From contig OV050030.1 in assembly GCA_920105625.2 (NCBI GenBank), forward strand, positions 426,176,740 to 426,240,739: DNA of 64,000 bases. The letters run 5' to 3'. The position numbers and the translations under genes are program-made. Below, piece by piece: positions 10,436 through 23,028 of the stretch (its first letter is position 1; each line of letters starts with the position of its first letter). The notes beneath the pieces are model-generated. The model was given only the letters and a program-made list of their open reading frames with translations, was not told the origin of the DNA and ran no database searches. The DNA comes from Clusia tigrina. Its lineage: Eukaryota; Arthropoda; Insecta; Diptera; Clusiidae.

Positions 10436-12827
10436 AGCTATGCCAGAAACATATATTATAGAGACATCCAATTTCCCTTTTTAACATTTCTTCCAGCGAA
10501 ATCGCAGGGAGGAAAGACTTGTTTCTGTAGTTTGTATACATGTTCCTTGGAACTTAATTCAACATTTTCCGTATACATTTATGATCAATTTTGTATACGC
10601 AACATTATAATTATATATGTATGTACGATTATGTATGCTTATAAAAAACCACTTTGTATACATGTATATTAACAATATATGTTATGGTATATTAATAATA
10701 TAAATATGCACGTGTCATTTGTAGGTGTGTTACAATTTTTAGTTGAAATATATATATATATATTCTTTGATTTTTTGAAATCTATATAAGAAATATATAA
10801 TTTTAATAAAAATTTCACATATATAGAATCTAGAGATTTTTATATATTTTTAATATTTAAATTATATTTCATATACATATAATAAAATAATACTTCATAA
10901 ATTTACTTACGTACAAAAAATCGCTTTCTATTGATTATGTCAGCCACTGACACCAGGCGACCAGAAAACGAAAAGAGCATCACATTTCACATCATAAATT
11001 GAAAATCGAAATTATTCTTTAATTCCAAAATATTACGTAATGTGGACAAATTTTTTTTGCATTTGGCGTTGCGGTCCCTTCACAAGTCGCTACATACCAG
11101 AACTATATATGTATTTTGTATAAATGTATGTACGTGCCTATTCAGAATTACCCAATAGGAAATTTCGTAATGAATATATCAAACAATATTTTCAATACAA
11201 CGGACAACAATATTTTCACATTACAACATTCTCTTCTTCCGTCAATAAGATTAGCAATGGAGATCCGAGTGATATCGATTAGTTTTGTGCATTGAGTATT
11301 CTTTACTTTAATAAATAAAAAGGAAGCTGTATGACTTCTTTCTTACCTAACTGAATAACGCTTACATAAGCCGGCCAACCATTTAATAAAAGTAAATCGA
11401 ATTCGTGAGGTAAGAATGCTGTACTTATGGATGGAAAATAAGCATAATGGCATGCATTAAGTGAGCATTATTTTCCCGACTGGGGTAAGCATTCTTTTCC
11501 CGACTGCGTAATGCTGGGGGATTCACTTTCCATCAGATCTTAAATTTTTAAGCACAATGAAAAGGAATAACATTTCTTGTGGTGTGTGTACGAAGCAATA
11601 TGCAGCGCTTTCCAAGCTTGCAAGTCAGCTGGAGGTGCGAAACCTTGCAAATATGTAAGCTTTCTTTAAGCGGGCTGCAATTTTGTGAGCTGGGGACCAC
11701 TGAGGAATAGCATTGCAAACAATTTGAAAATAAAGAATAATTTCAACATTCAAGTGTGCCACTGCTTTCCTTTTCTGTTCGCCTAGTATGAGTGGCCAAC
11801 ATACTCAATAGAAGAGGACTGATTTTATTTATTTATTATTATTAAAATTATAATAAACAAAATCACAACAAATATGAGTACCAATATTTCCATTTTTATA
11901 AAAATCAGTAAAATATGAAATCAAATAAATTCTAAATTTCTTAATCACACATATTCATGTATGTACGTATAAAATTGAGAAAGTATTTGATTTCATGAAA
12001 TAGTATGTGTTTTTATATGAAATGTGGCACTTCTGCGCAAATTGCCAAACTTAAAAATGATAAAAAATACCAAATATAAAAAATATTTATCTCTAAACCA
12101 TGTGAGACCGTTTGACCTACATTCGAGTAGAATGAATGTGTACATTCTCACATGCATATGTATTCAAGAAGCGTGTGTTTGTATGTATATTTTGTATGCT
12201 CTACATTAAATAAACGCATTAATTTCATTCCATTCTTTCGGTGTTCTTTATCCGACAAGCAAAACCGCCACATCAAAGAACAACGAAAGAGTAAATAAAG
12301 AATCAATTTGCAATACATCTTCATTTTGCCCAACATTGCAAAAAGTATATACAATGTATTATCAATGCGAATGCATAGCTATATGGTATAAAATTGAAAT
12401 GAAAACCAAATATGTGCTACTGTGATCTAAGCTGTCAGCAATAGACTCCTGAGGTAGTTTCGAATCCTTAACAAAAACTATTTTTAAATAGATATTTGTT
12501 GTGATTTTTTGGCAAAAAGTTTAATGGGCAAATATCTCATAATTTATATTTCGGCTGTATGTATGCTTATTTGATTTTATACTATATTAGAGAAAAAAAT
12601 TTCAAAATAAAACTCTTTATATAATCAGCACAATTGCATTATTAAATTAATTGTTTTATACAAATACGTAGAGCATCTAAACATTGATTATAAACACTTC
12701 GTGTATCCAAACAAGTTGTGCCAACTTTGTATCTTTCATTCCAAAAAGTTTTCCTCCCTGCGATTTTTGTATATAAGCTTAACAGAGGGAAATTGGATGT
12801 CTCTATAATATATGTTTCTAGCTATGC
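10436..12827. mobile_element. Non-autonomous hAT-like DNA transposon with 8-bp target duplication
   Basis: The element proper is 10,444-12,819 (2,376 bp). Its ends are inverted repeats of about 75 bp: the left starts CAGAAACATATATTATAGAG, and the right end is the complement finishing CTATAATATATGTTTCT. Both ends also share AAATTGGATG and CCTCCCTGCGATTT in inverse order. The sequence AGCTATGC occurs immediately outside both ends (10,436-10,443 and 12,820-12,827), an 8-bp target-site duplication as made by hAT transposases. The interior is extremely AT-rich and holds no transposase frame, so it would need a transposase in trans. It sits inside a LINE relic. Confidence 0.75.
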
Positions 12828-13040
12828 TCCGCATCATCAGCGTCTGCGTCACCGTATATGCTAGCTGTGCTTTCAGTTTTTCCCATTTTATGAAGGTATT
12901 TTTGGAAATACCCATGCCCGGACAGTAGCTGGGTGGTGTAAGCTGAAGGCAATGAAGATTCATAAGGGAAGGTTATCACTGTGGTATTCTGTATATACTG
13001 GATAGGTCTATGGTGAACTGAAATATATGGCATGTCCACA
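12828..13040 (-). mobile_element. Non-LTR retrotransposon relic, upstream part
   Basis: The minus-strand frame reads YTTQLLSGHGYFQKYLHKMG, then DADDAEHS. This matches the 'TQ.LSGHG.F..YLH..G....C..C...ED.EH' stretch common at the C-terminus of R1/I-type LINE ORF2 proteins. The expected cysteines are lost. It is the upstream half of the copy that continues at 10,435 on the other side of the hAT-like insertion. Confidence 0.65.
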
Positions 13041-14552
13041 ATACCATCATGTTACCAAGTCAACGATATTGAACATAAAATATGAATACTTGTAATGATG
13101 GACTTGTTTCAGACGACTACAGTTTTTTTGTACTAATAACTTATAAGTTAAATACTAGCAGATAGATATATACAAGTAGATAGAATTGTGGTAGTCCGGA
13201 GAACCGCTTTAGGAGGAGGTCTCCAAGCTCTCAGGTATTGATGCTCTAAGTCTGGAAATATTGTAATACTAGCAACTAAAGCAATTGAATCGAAGAGACA
13301 GAAAACATAGGAGGAATTATAATAGACCAACCCTACAGTGGTATTTGAAGCCATGAACTCAAAAAATAACCTTGTCTTTTAAAGGGTTTCGTAATTAACG
13401 AAACTTCAATGAAACTCTGCAAATTTCGCCTTTAACAAAATTCGTGTGCGATGCAAATGAATACTGCTTTTGATGTATTCATTTGCGGTGCTCAATTGCT
13501 TGGCCAATCATTCTGTATCCAAGGGAGTACCACATTCCATAACTTAATTAAAGTTTCACTTAGCGACGTTGATCAGTTTATCATTTACATGCATTCTCGT
13601 CTCATAGAAGCGTCGAAGGCATTTGCCACATTTCAGCGTAATTAAAATTCCAATAGCGTCTTGGCGCGACGTCTGTCTAGTTGCACAAACACACTTACAT
13701 ACTCATACACACACACACAAACACAGACAGATTAGAGCGATTATAGCCACTCGCCAAATATAAACTTTGGAAGACTTTTACGCTCGTTGCAGAAAGCAAA
13801 ATGCGCACAGAAATTGCAAGGCTTGCGCATGCGCACTAAAGTGAACCTGAAAAACTTGCTTCGTCGCTGGCTGGCCAAAAGCCACAATTGCTGGTAATGC
13901 AACGCATATGTTCATCAACACCAGCACCACAACAACCAACCACTCTCGGCTCAGCTCAGCTCAGCTCAGTTCCAGTCTCGGCCCGGCACCACCGGCGAAG
14001 TGAAACCACTGGCATAGCGAGCAGGCGGCGACAATGCGCACGCGTCTGTTCGCAGTATCCAAGCAATTTTTCGTGTGCACTTCACTGGCATTGGTATGTG
14101 GAAACTGAGTCATGCCGCCTGCCGCTGGAAAAATCCATGCAACGGTGCTGATTTGCTTGCGAAAGAAAAAGTTGCACAAAAACCGAAGAATTCCAAAAAC
14201 AAAAAAATGTGTTAAGTGGTGCACGCCACCGAGGCTGGCTGGCTGGCTGGCTGGCTGGGACGTGGGGCAGTCGTTGGCATGTGGCTGGCTGTGATGAAAC
14301 AGGTTTTGGGATTACGCTCGTGGTCGTGGTTTTCTTTTTGCGGCGTCACTTCGTGCTGGTTTTTGAATTTCTACGAAAGTCAAGGCTGGAAAATGTTGTT
14401 GATTTTGGATGCACGCAACTGCCTCCGAAGCGAGAGGATAAGCCGAAAAATAAAATTCGATTTAAAGACAAATAGCGATGTTTTCGAAAATGAGGAATAG
14501 AGCACAGCCAAAATGGCTCATCATCATACATCAAATGACATTTCGTTATGGA
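13041..14552. other. Intergenic DNA flanking the left inverted arm
   Basis: Contains a (CA)n tract near 13,710-13,725, four repeats of CAGCT near 13,952-13,970 and a (GGCT)n run at about 14,229-14,248. Base composition becomes less AT-rich after 13.8 kb, resembling regulatory DNA, but no exon could be supported. Confidence 0.45.
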
Positions 14553-17500
14553 CTCAATTTGCAAAAGCCCCGGAAAGAAACGATAATTTCTGGTGTGGCC
14601 GGGGACCTCTCGCAATGGAGCGTCAATGTCAACGTAACCAACTATTTCCATAAACAATTCTGGAGCGCGACTGCAGCGGTATTCGCTAACGTCATCACAT
14701 TCACAAAGGAGCCTCTGCCGCTTCCGTCGATTCTGTTGTGAACTTTGCGAAAATGCGTGAAATTACGATCGCGTCTCTTTTAACTGCACATCCTGTCTGC
14801 TCCGTTCGACAATTTGCGTTTGCGCGGGCGGAAGTGCCGCCACGGGCACGGAAGTGCCACCACCAGGCATGCAGTTTTCCTGCCTGTCATTGACTCCGCG
14901 GGCAATCGCGACTAATGTGGTCGAATGCAATTGTGACAATAGCAATTTACCCCGAATAAAAGTTTTCTATTGCGGAATAGCGTTAAAATCTTGCTTCAAG
15001 GAAAGCACCAACAATGCTCAGTCGCCTTTTGCGTTCGACCAAATCATTCATTAGAAAGTTTACTTTCTGTTTCCCCGTTTGACTCGTGCTCCCTCATTTT
15101 TGTGATTATCATGCGCCTCCTTCCACACACTTCATTCGATCGCCAGCGCGCAGAATAAGCGAAGGAAGCGGAAACGCTGCAGACGCCTGGGCAAACAAAA
15201 GGGGCGCACTCGTCTGTGGAAGTCCCAAGTTGGCAGTCAGTCGCCGTTAATTACGCACTTCCTTCCTTCGCTGCTTGGATTTATACGCACGCACACTGCA
15301 CCGGGAATTGCGAAGCGTGCTGCTTGAGTGTGATTTATTAGAATTTGTGCTCCTCTGCTGCGGCAAAACGCCTCCGCATCTGCACATTTTTTCTCTTCTT
15401 TGGAAGAGCCTCAGACTGGCGCACTGGTGCAGTTGGTGGATTGGAAATTCCGCACTCGAAATTAAAATTTATTTTATGAGTTGTCCGACTGCTCCAGCGA
15501 CTATAAATGTTGAAGTCGCTTCGATGCGTTGATGCACTTGCTTGGAGAGAAGCTCAATTTGTGAGACTGCGTCCACACAACGCACTCGCAGGTAATTTGT
15601 TAATTTGACTTCAGCACACTTCGAGTGGAATAACGCCCCCTCCCGCCTCACTACAGAGACTAAATTTAATTTAATTACTTTGCAATTCCAAAAGTTCAAA
15701 GTCTCGGTCAATTGGAGACACCTCGGGGAGTGATCTTCAGTCCGCATTCGCTTTGGCAAGCATCTGACATGCTTGCATTGGTGGAAGAGTTCTCTTTCAG
15801 ATCTATTCACACTCGAGTGGGCTTCGCAGTCCCCTTCACCCTTCTCAAACTATTCGAATTCCTGTGGGAATAATCTCCCGTCCGCATTTTTAACCAATTT
15901 CCATTCGCTGTAATCAGCGTCAGCATTGCCTGCGCTTCACATGCGTTCTGCACTTCTGCTGTTCGTTTCAGTTCGCTTCTCATGGGAACTTTTCCAACCC
16001 GTGGGAACTTCTGCAGCGGGAACAAATTGCGACTTCTTCTACGACAAGTACTTTCAAAGTGTTCTGAAGTCTTTTTGTACTGGAGCATGAGAGCTCCATG
16101 TCAGGGGGAATGAGTCAAAAACGCAACTCAGCTCTTCTTCGGAACAAGTGCTGCCTCAGCTGTGGGAAATTACTTGTTCATTCAATTTCCAAGTCTGCCC
16201 ATTACAACTCAATTCACCCCATATTCCCGCTGTAATCGTTATAAGAGCATTTCGATTTCTTCAGTTTTCCATCAGTGTCTTTAGTCGCGTTGTTTGAGGT
16301 GATTTCTAACAGCGGAACAGACGATTCCAAATGCGCTCCCGCCCAAGTTAGCGAAGCACACTGAGGCATCCAATCGCAGCTGCCAGCCAGTATCCATCGC
16401 AACCAGCATGCCTGCAGCGAGCGAGTGTGTGCGACATCTGCCCACAAAAGACGAGGAATGCGTAAGTTTAATTTATGAGCCCAAATGTTCATGGACCATA
16501 ATCGCCCTTTAAGCCGGACATGTAAACAAAGCCGCAGCATGCATTCTCATTCAGAATCTAGCTCCATGGGCTCCCTTCAATGGTTTCATTTCTGGTGTCT
16601 TTGGTTTCGCTTTGTGGAGCATTTTAAGCGTCAAAGTAAACAAACAAACAAAAGCAACAAATTCGGTGTCTCGACGGTCGCCAGTCTTCAGCGGTGTGTG
16701 GCTTTCGGAGACCGGCCATTTCGAGACTGAACTCTTTCTGGGCATTTAAATCGATTGAAACTTGATGACTCGCTTTGGAGGGGACGAAGACAAGGCTCTT
16801 ATGCAAATGGGATGTTTCCTTATCATTCCGTGGGAACTTTCACACTCGGCACATGCCTCCGACTAACTAACCCCTCCGCTTCTTCGTTGAATGTTTCAAT
16901 TAGTTTTGAATGCTGCCGCAGTAGCAGCAGAAACAGCAATTGCCACAACTCTGCTGCCAATTCATCTGCGCACTTGAAAAACTTTTGAAAGGAAACTATT
17001 TCAGTGCGATTTGAAAGAAGAGACCCACTTGAAACCGCTCCAGATTTCTGGTTGAGTCACTTCCTTTCGATTTACATAGAAACGCTGCCAACCTTTGCAA
17101 CGCTTACGGCAAGTGTCGAGGAGGGCAACGTACAAACAGGAAAGTTCAATTTTCTAATTCACAAAAGGCAACAAAATGTGAAATTCAATTAACCGATTGG
17201 AGGAGCGCAGCCACAACACACAACAACTCCAACGGAAGCACTCTAATAAAATCCGGAAAAGGCAAACAAGCGTTGACAAATTAACGCAGAACCTTAGCTG
17301 AGCGTCGTTCGAGCAGAGCGCAGTAGCAGCGGCGAAGGGGCAGAAAGGGAGCCGAGAACAAAACACACCACACTCTCTTTGTCTTTCCCACATCCGCTCT
17401 CTGCTGTCGGTGCTTCCTCTTACCTTACGTTGGCCGCGTGAAAGTTGTTGTTTTTGTACCTTTGTTTTGATCGCACTTCCGAAAGTGATTGCTCTGTGCG

Positions 17501-19439
17501 GATTTTGGATTAGAATGACCACAGCTACACCGGACACAGTCGTTCGAATATGGGAAAGCGCGATCATGGTGTAAGGAAAGCTGGTGGACGCAACATAAAC
17601 TGACTGAGGGCAAACATTAAAGTCCCTAATAGAATGCACACGTGCACATGACCTTATCTTCTACAAGACTCGTGTGCGTTTTCTCGCTATTTGAATGCGC
17701 GGATGCAAGCATTGACACACGAGTAGTTGCTTCCTCCTTCGAATCTCCTGGTCATCGTTTATTTCCTCTTGTTCCCGGTATTCGCTGCTATTGTGATCAG
17801 GATACTGAAAATGATTCTCAATGCGTTCGGCCTTGCATGATCCCACACAGTGGAACGGGTTCAGTTTTCGCACATTGGTGGACCTTCAAAATGATTGAGC
17901 GATTACAGCTCTTTCGTACTTGACCAGTGTCACCATGACCCAAATGCTTCGTGGTAAAGTTATACAAAATTTGCCAATTTAAACAACACAAAATATATTT
18001 TTTGCCCCATTAAAGTTCACCAGAAAAATGATGCAACTTCTCGCAAACGGTCCTGGATCAATTCCACTTGCGTTTTCGGTCTGTTTTTGCCGAAACAGTT
18101 AATGAAGAATTTAAACCACTGGAAATCCAGAATAAGTGAAACTCCACAAAGAGATAAAAACGACCACACAACAAGGATAATTATATAAATATGTCTAGCT
18201 ATCCACCGATAAGAAGAGTTCTGTTCAAGGATGGTTGCGATATGGGTTTTTCGTGGTTTCTTGCGATCCAATGTACCCGACAATCCTTTAACGTGGTAGC
18301 GAGGCGTGGGGTGTGGCTTTACACGGCGATGCAGCTGGAGAGCAAACAGAAATGTGACTCGTTCTACAAAGACATCTTCTTAACTCACCCTTGACGCTCG
18401 CACGCTTACGACTACTTTACGCGTTGCTGAAGGTCTTTCCCGTAAATTTGGCAACCACGGCTCCAGCGCATAAGTCGGCGCATGCATCGTTGTGACTGGA
18501 TCAGCTACAGCATCGGCTTTTCGTATTTTATGGGTGTAGGGGGAATAATCGAACGAAAATAATTTTAATCAGATTAAAATCGAACATTCTCCAACGTCCT
18601 CTGTCAATCGAACCCTACTTACTCGGATTATCGGGCGGCTCTTCCGAAGTAGTGGTTAAGAGTTGAGGGTCAGCGTCTGGTGTCCTGAACACAATTTTAA
18701 GTGTATAAAAAAAAGGTCCTTTATATAACAAAACTCACGATTTAGTTTTTCCGACTGCGGCAGGACATTTAGTTCCGGAATTTGGCTTCTTCACTGATCG
18801 CCCAACGTTTTTCGTTCTTAATTTTGAGATGAAAAATCAGAACAAACATTTGGAATGGATAAGAAAGAACTTACAATGTGTCAAGGGTCAAGCAAGGATA
18901 TTCGTTTCGACCTAGACTGGTCAAGGTAAGCGGATGCCGACGGTTCCTTTCGCTCGAACATGGTTGTTTTCGTACTGCTGCAGGCATATTCCTGAAAAAA
19001 GAAATGTGCGAATTGATTTTTGGGGTTGGTCGAAATTGTTTTTATCGGTACTCGCCCCGGTCTGTCCGACATGACTAAACGTGAATGAGGAGTGCTTTAA
19101 ATTATCCAAAAATGTGTAGCAAAAGAAATCTATCGGAATATGATTCCTTCCTTTCTTGAACTTTCGATATTTTCAAATGACAGTGAACAGTTTTTAATTT
19201 TCAGATCGAGCAGGTGTGCTTTCACAGTGACTTTTTGTCTTGGCGGTGATTTAAATCACCGAAATAACACTTCCATTTTGAAGAAATGAGGCCACCAACG
19301 GATGCAATAAGTGGGTCGATGGTTACTTCGTTTTAATGAATTCTTTGAGAGGTGGCAATTTTCACCAAATTAAGTAACTCACATGTCGAGACATCTGATA
19401 TTCTTCAGTGGTACGTTAGTGGTCTCGTGATCTGGTTTC
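14553..19439. repeat. Left arm of a 4.9-kb inverted segmental duplication
   Basis: This segment is the reverse complement of 37,893-42,811. Paired coordinates sum to 57,332 at the inner end and 57,352 through most of the outer part, the shift reflecting a few indels (including about 28 bp near 16,535 and 6 bp in gene A exon 4). Similarity is very high through most of the arm and decays outward of about 14,640, where only patches such as GGGGCTTTTGCAAA still match. The inner end stops sharply near GGTTTC at 19,439. It contains gene A (minus) and about 3 kb of non-coding DNA. Confidence 0.85.
18017..19072 (-). CDS. Gene A, left copy: tail-anchored membrane protein of an unnamed family
   Basis: Minus-strand gene of six predicted exons, mirror image of the copy at 38,260-39,320; predicted 228 residues, two fewer than the right copy because exon 4 lacks 6 bases. 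Last exon 18,334-18,017. The N-terminal part is Ser/Thr/Lys/Pro-rich (TKNVGRSVKKPNSGTK; TTTSEEPPDNP). One hydrophobic helix (YIIILVVWSFLSLCGVSLIL) lies about 36 residues from the end. The tail carries NRPKTQVELIQDRLREV and ends ASFFW. That tail resembles those of the genes at 19.8-20.9 kb and 26.7-30.1 kb. Topology suggests an N-terminal cytoplasmic or nuclear part and a short luminal tail. The donor of exon 2 is uncertain: AG|GTCGAA keeps the first ATG in frame, while a stronger GTAAGT lies 37 bases on and would require a start within exon 2. Function unknown. Confidence 0.65.
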
Positions 19440-19801
19440 TGAGTCATTTGACATAGATCCTTGGCTCCGTTCTTTATGACCTGGCAAATACATTATTTTT
19501 GTTATTTTTCTTGTAATATGAGCGCTGACTTTCTCTTTATTTCTTCAGAAGATCAGTACACGATTGAGGCTGCAGGATTATTCCACCTCTAACTTACATT
19601 GATTTATGTTCTTGCTCCAACTATTCTTCGATTTATAAACTAAAGGCGTTTATATTCTCATGAGCATTTCATCTAACCTTTAAATCATCTTTATTTTTAA
19701 AAATATCGGTGCCAAAATATCGGTTCACAAAGCTAACACCAGATTTAATACTGTTTTATAATCCTTTATTTAACATTGAAATTAAATTTCCAGAAATGGG
19801 T

Positions 19802-20898
19802 TCAGAAGTGGAAAACAGGAAAGTATTCTCTTAAGTAGTCCTTGACCAATTGTAGATTAGTCTTTGGTGGCTCCTTCTTCGGGCACCACCTATCGTAGAC
19901 AGACTTCATTGAAGCTAAATAAATGTTGTCCACTTTAAAGACGACTGAAAAGAGCCACGACACTAGAATAAATAGCATCATGCCGGCCACAATCCTGTGC
20001 AGAACTGTGTAAAGAAAACAAATTTGTCATGGGTACTCGAATGTGTGTGGATGAGATACGCACCATCAATGATGGCCGCAATTTTACTATGCGATTCTGG
20101 CTGTTTATGTATGAGATCCTTCGTTTGCTCTGTAAAAGTTACTTTCTCCAACTCGTTGTTCTGCCCTGGAGTTCGTGATGAGGTGGTCAAAGGGCACTGC
20201 AGGGACCTCGCAGATGTTTGTGTCTGCACATCAGCATATGTGACCTTAGCCTTCTTCAAGCAGGAACAATGTGGGCGTGCAGATATTCTTGGGACCAGCC
20301 CCTTCTTGGCGGAACAATGAGGCCGCAATGCCTGATCATAAAGAAGGGTTAGGTTGTAACATGTAAAAAACCAACTCACTTTCTTTTCCTTCCGGCTCTT
20401 CAAGTTACTGACACTGTCGCAAGTTGGAGGAATACTACTCTCTGCGATTTGTTGCTCGGGTCGCCAGTCTGGAAGTGGTGGCTTAGATTGCTGTTTTGCT
20501 ATAACTGGCGACTGTTCCGTTTCCTTGATTTTCTTCTTTGCCGCATCGTCTAAAATCAAAGCATGTTTCTCGCCAGTTGCGGTCACAAGCAAACTGCGCG
20601 AACCTTGTTGTACAGCAGTGGACCTGAACAGCAGAAATGGGTGCTGAAAACGGATGCAATATCTAAAACTCTACAAATCCTTACGAATCTACTATGAATC
20701 TGCCATTGCAATGACGATCGACCAAGGTAAACGGACTCCGCTCTAAATTGGGCGGTATGCGAAAGCGGCTAAAATTCCACTTATCGGGAACTTTATTGTC
20801 GGCTGCCTGGGTTTCTTCTGGTTTGCTGGGGTTAGGTTGAAACGGGTTAGTATTGTGATGTTAGTCCTAATCTAAGCTTACCTAGCTTTGGTGTCCAT
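19802..20898 (-). CDS. Gene B: tail-anchored membrane protein of the same family
   Basis: Five minus-strand exons (20898-20882, 20825-20685, 20623-20380, 20331-20064, 20004-19802), all GT-AG with introns near 48-60 bp, join in one frame of 290 residues. It starts MDTKASKPEETQAADNKVPD, followed by an aromatic/basic segment (WNFSRFRIPPNLERSPF), Lys/Ser-rich linkers and a Cys-containing stretch (RPHCSCLKKAKV). One membrane helix lies at about 229-247 (AGMMLFILVSWLFSVVF). The 43-residue tail contains KKEPPKTNLQLVKDYLREY and ends FPVFHF. Tail motif and layout match gene A. A polyadenylation signal (TTTATT on plus at 19,765-19,770) follows the stop. I know no named homologue. Confidence 0.75.
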
Positions 20899-21182
20899 TT
20901 CAGTTCCTTCCACAATACAAAGGAAAATTTCCCTATAAAATAAATAATGATAAGATTTAAAAAATAAATTTTCTTTGCGGAGTTTCTTCGACTCGAAATC
21001 GTGAAGTGTGAAGCTAAGTTAGGAAAATAATTGATCAAGTAGAAGGAAATCAAAAATTACGACTGGAGGAGTATTTAAGGATCGGAACAGGTGTTTTCCG
21101 AGGTTGCAGCAAGGTTGAACCAATTAACTTTTATTGTGGTGTTTATGAAACTTTTATCCTTGCCAGTTTGTATAATGGGATA

Positions 21183-21705
21183 GGTAGGTGGGTAGGAGTG
21201 GCAGCTTGGTTTACTAAAAGCACACTTGAGCACACCAAATGACCAATTGTGATACCACGGTGTGGCGCTGTTCAATTCATCATCATCATAATTGGCGTAC
21301 AATCATTTCTGATCATTGCCGCGTTATCAGCCTTCGCCAGTCGTCTCTGCTTCGCGCACGCTGGCATCAATTGGAAACACCAAGTGCAGCCAGGTCCTCT
21401 TGAACTTGGTCCTTCCAACGTAGTGGTGGTCTCCCCGTTCTGCGTCCGCCACTCGGCGGCATCGATTCAAATACTTTTTTCGCCGGAGCACTTTCACCCA
21501 TTCGCACACAAGATGTCCCAGCCAGCGCAGCCGCTGTGTTTTAATGCGCTGAACTATATCAATGTCGGCGTACAGCTCATACAGCTCATTGTTCCATCTG
21601 ATTCGATACTCTCCGTAGACGCATATAGCGCTGTTCAAGCACTGACTAAAATTCTCTTACTTAAAGATGGTGATAGTCAGCACAAGGACAGCGCCTATAA
21701 TGGGA
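21183..21705. mobile_element. GTAGG-type short interspersed element interrupted by a LINE
   Basis: The parts 21,183-21,275 and 21,640-21,705 together match the element at 23,043-23,196: a GTAGGTAGG start, then AGCACACTTGAGCACAC, TGTGATACCACGGTGTGGC, GATGGTGATAGTCAGC and AAGGACAGCGCC. A more diverged relative lies near 62,730. No open frame; origin unknown (SINE or a LINE 3' end). Confidence 0.65.
21276..21628 (-). mobile_element. 5'-truncated LINE insertion with 11-bp target duplication
   Basis: GCGCTGTTCAA stands on both sides (21,265-21,275 and 21,629-21,639). On the minus strand the insert encodes a reverse-transcriptase C-terminal fragment (YADIDIVQRIKTQRLRWLGH, then RRKK), a motif typical of RTE/jockey-like LINEs. 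It frameshifts afterwards and ends in a short (ATG)n tail at the left edge. Dead on arrival. Confidence 0.75.
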
Positions 21706-22599
21706 TAAGTGCACTCCAATTGTGTGCGCCCATACCGTTCACCTACATTGCTCTGTAATAGCGGGACCGATTTTCGGCAACTAATCGTTATCAACAACTG
21801 AAAAGTCCTTTCGTGATGATGGAGTAGGAGTCGCTCAAACTTGTTCGCAATACGTTTGCGTTTGATGGAGAACTGCATCACAGCAATATTAGCGAGTATA
21901 TCATCGATCTTCTAACAAATCGAAAGCTGCAAACGTGCGGTAATATGAACGATATCGACTTCCATAGTTAAGTGGAACATGTGTGCTATAACTAGAATAA
22001 GTTTCAGCCCGATATCATATCTCAATCATTCTGTGTTCAATTTACATATAAAATTGTTATGTCCTTATTGAAAAATCCGATACATCTACATTTCAAAATC
22101 CCGCATGCTTATTTGTACCTCTTCCGGTATGAAAATAAAAACGATGCAAACGAACTAGTTCGATTTTGTTTAGAGAACATGTTCAACGCTTGACTCCGCG
22201 GACAACACTATACTGCACTGGACTCCACTGGACTCCACTGGTCCTGCACCACAAATCTCTTTGAATAAACTACGAGCACTTATTGCTCTCCAATCAAATA
22301 TCTGAAGTAAAATGTCGCTAATAACAATCGAAAACCTCAGCGGTATCCGGGTCAGGCAACCACTTATAAACATTTTATAATGCACAACTGCTTGAAGGAA
22401 ATCTGTTACGAGCGAGGTAGGAGTAAAGGCGAAAGGACATATCACGCTTTCCGACGCGTCGTCTTCTTATTCGTAAATCAGCTGATGTGAAATTTTATGA
22501 AGTTGTGGAAAATTTTAATTAAAAACAAAAAACATTTAAAATGGGTAAAGAACTGGATAGATTTTTCTCGATTTTCTACTAATTATATTACGTTTATGG
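21706..22599. other. Intergenic DNA, nothing recognised
   Basis: AT-rich; a short tandem ACTGGACTCC (about three units near 22,213-22,240) is the only structure seen. Open frames are short and without recognisable domains. Confidence 0.45.
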
Positions 22600-23028
22600 G
22601 CACGTGAATTGTTTATGGATTTCCATAAGCTGAAAAACAATGATCCAGAGCACCTCCGCATCGCCACTCGAATGGATCCAAAGGTTGTTGATTGTTTGTT
22701 TACCTTGCTTAAAGAAAAGCTGCGGAAAAATTCTGCCAGGGCCATCTCGCCTGAGCCTCACTTTGGTGTAAGTAAAATAGTGCTTTCATGCCTTATAAGA
22801 GTTAAATTGTTTATGTTCAGTTACATAGCACATCAGTAAAAAAATTTAATTATTATATTTATTTGGTGAATTTTTCGTTATTATATTTTCAGGCACCTAC
22901 AGCATTGTGCTCTTAGGCGTTTCGATGCTAATTACACTTGTACGGCAGTCGACATTGGTGCATATGGGAGCCAAAGTGATGGAGGCGTTCTGAACTACTC
23001 TCAATTTGGGCAACGACTACATGCTGAA
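22600..23028 (+). mobile_element. PIF/Harbinger transposase relic
   Basis: The plus-strand translation from about 22,609 reads MDFHKLKNNDPEHLRIATRM, then a segment ending ARAISPE, like the N-terminal helices of Harbinger transposases. After an interruption, 22,900-23,030 gives TAVDIGAYGSQSDGGVLNYS followed by FGQRL, matching the 'VDVGA.G..SDGGVF..S.FG..L' block around the second catalytic Asp. Frame breaks and missing middle and end show it is non-functional. Confidence 0.65.

Noticed and set aside
15469..15810. Open frame of 113 codons with an identical partner at 41,542-41,883
   Set aside because: The pairing comes only from the inverted duplication. No recognisable domain, and other overlapping frames on both strands are equally conserved, so it is not evidence of coding.
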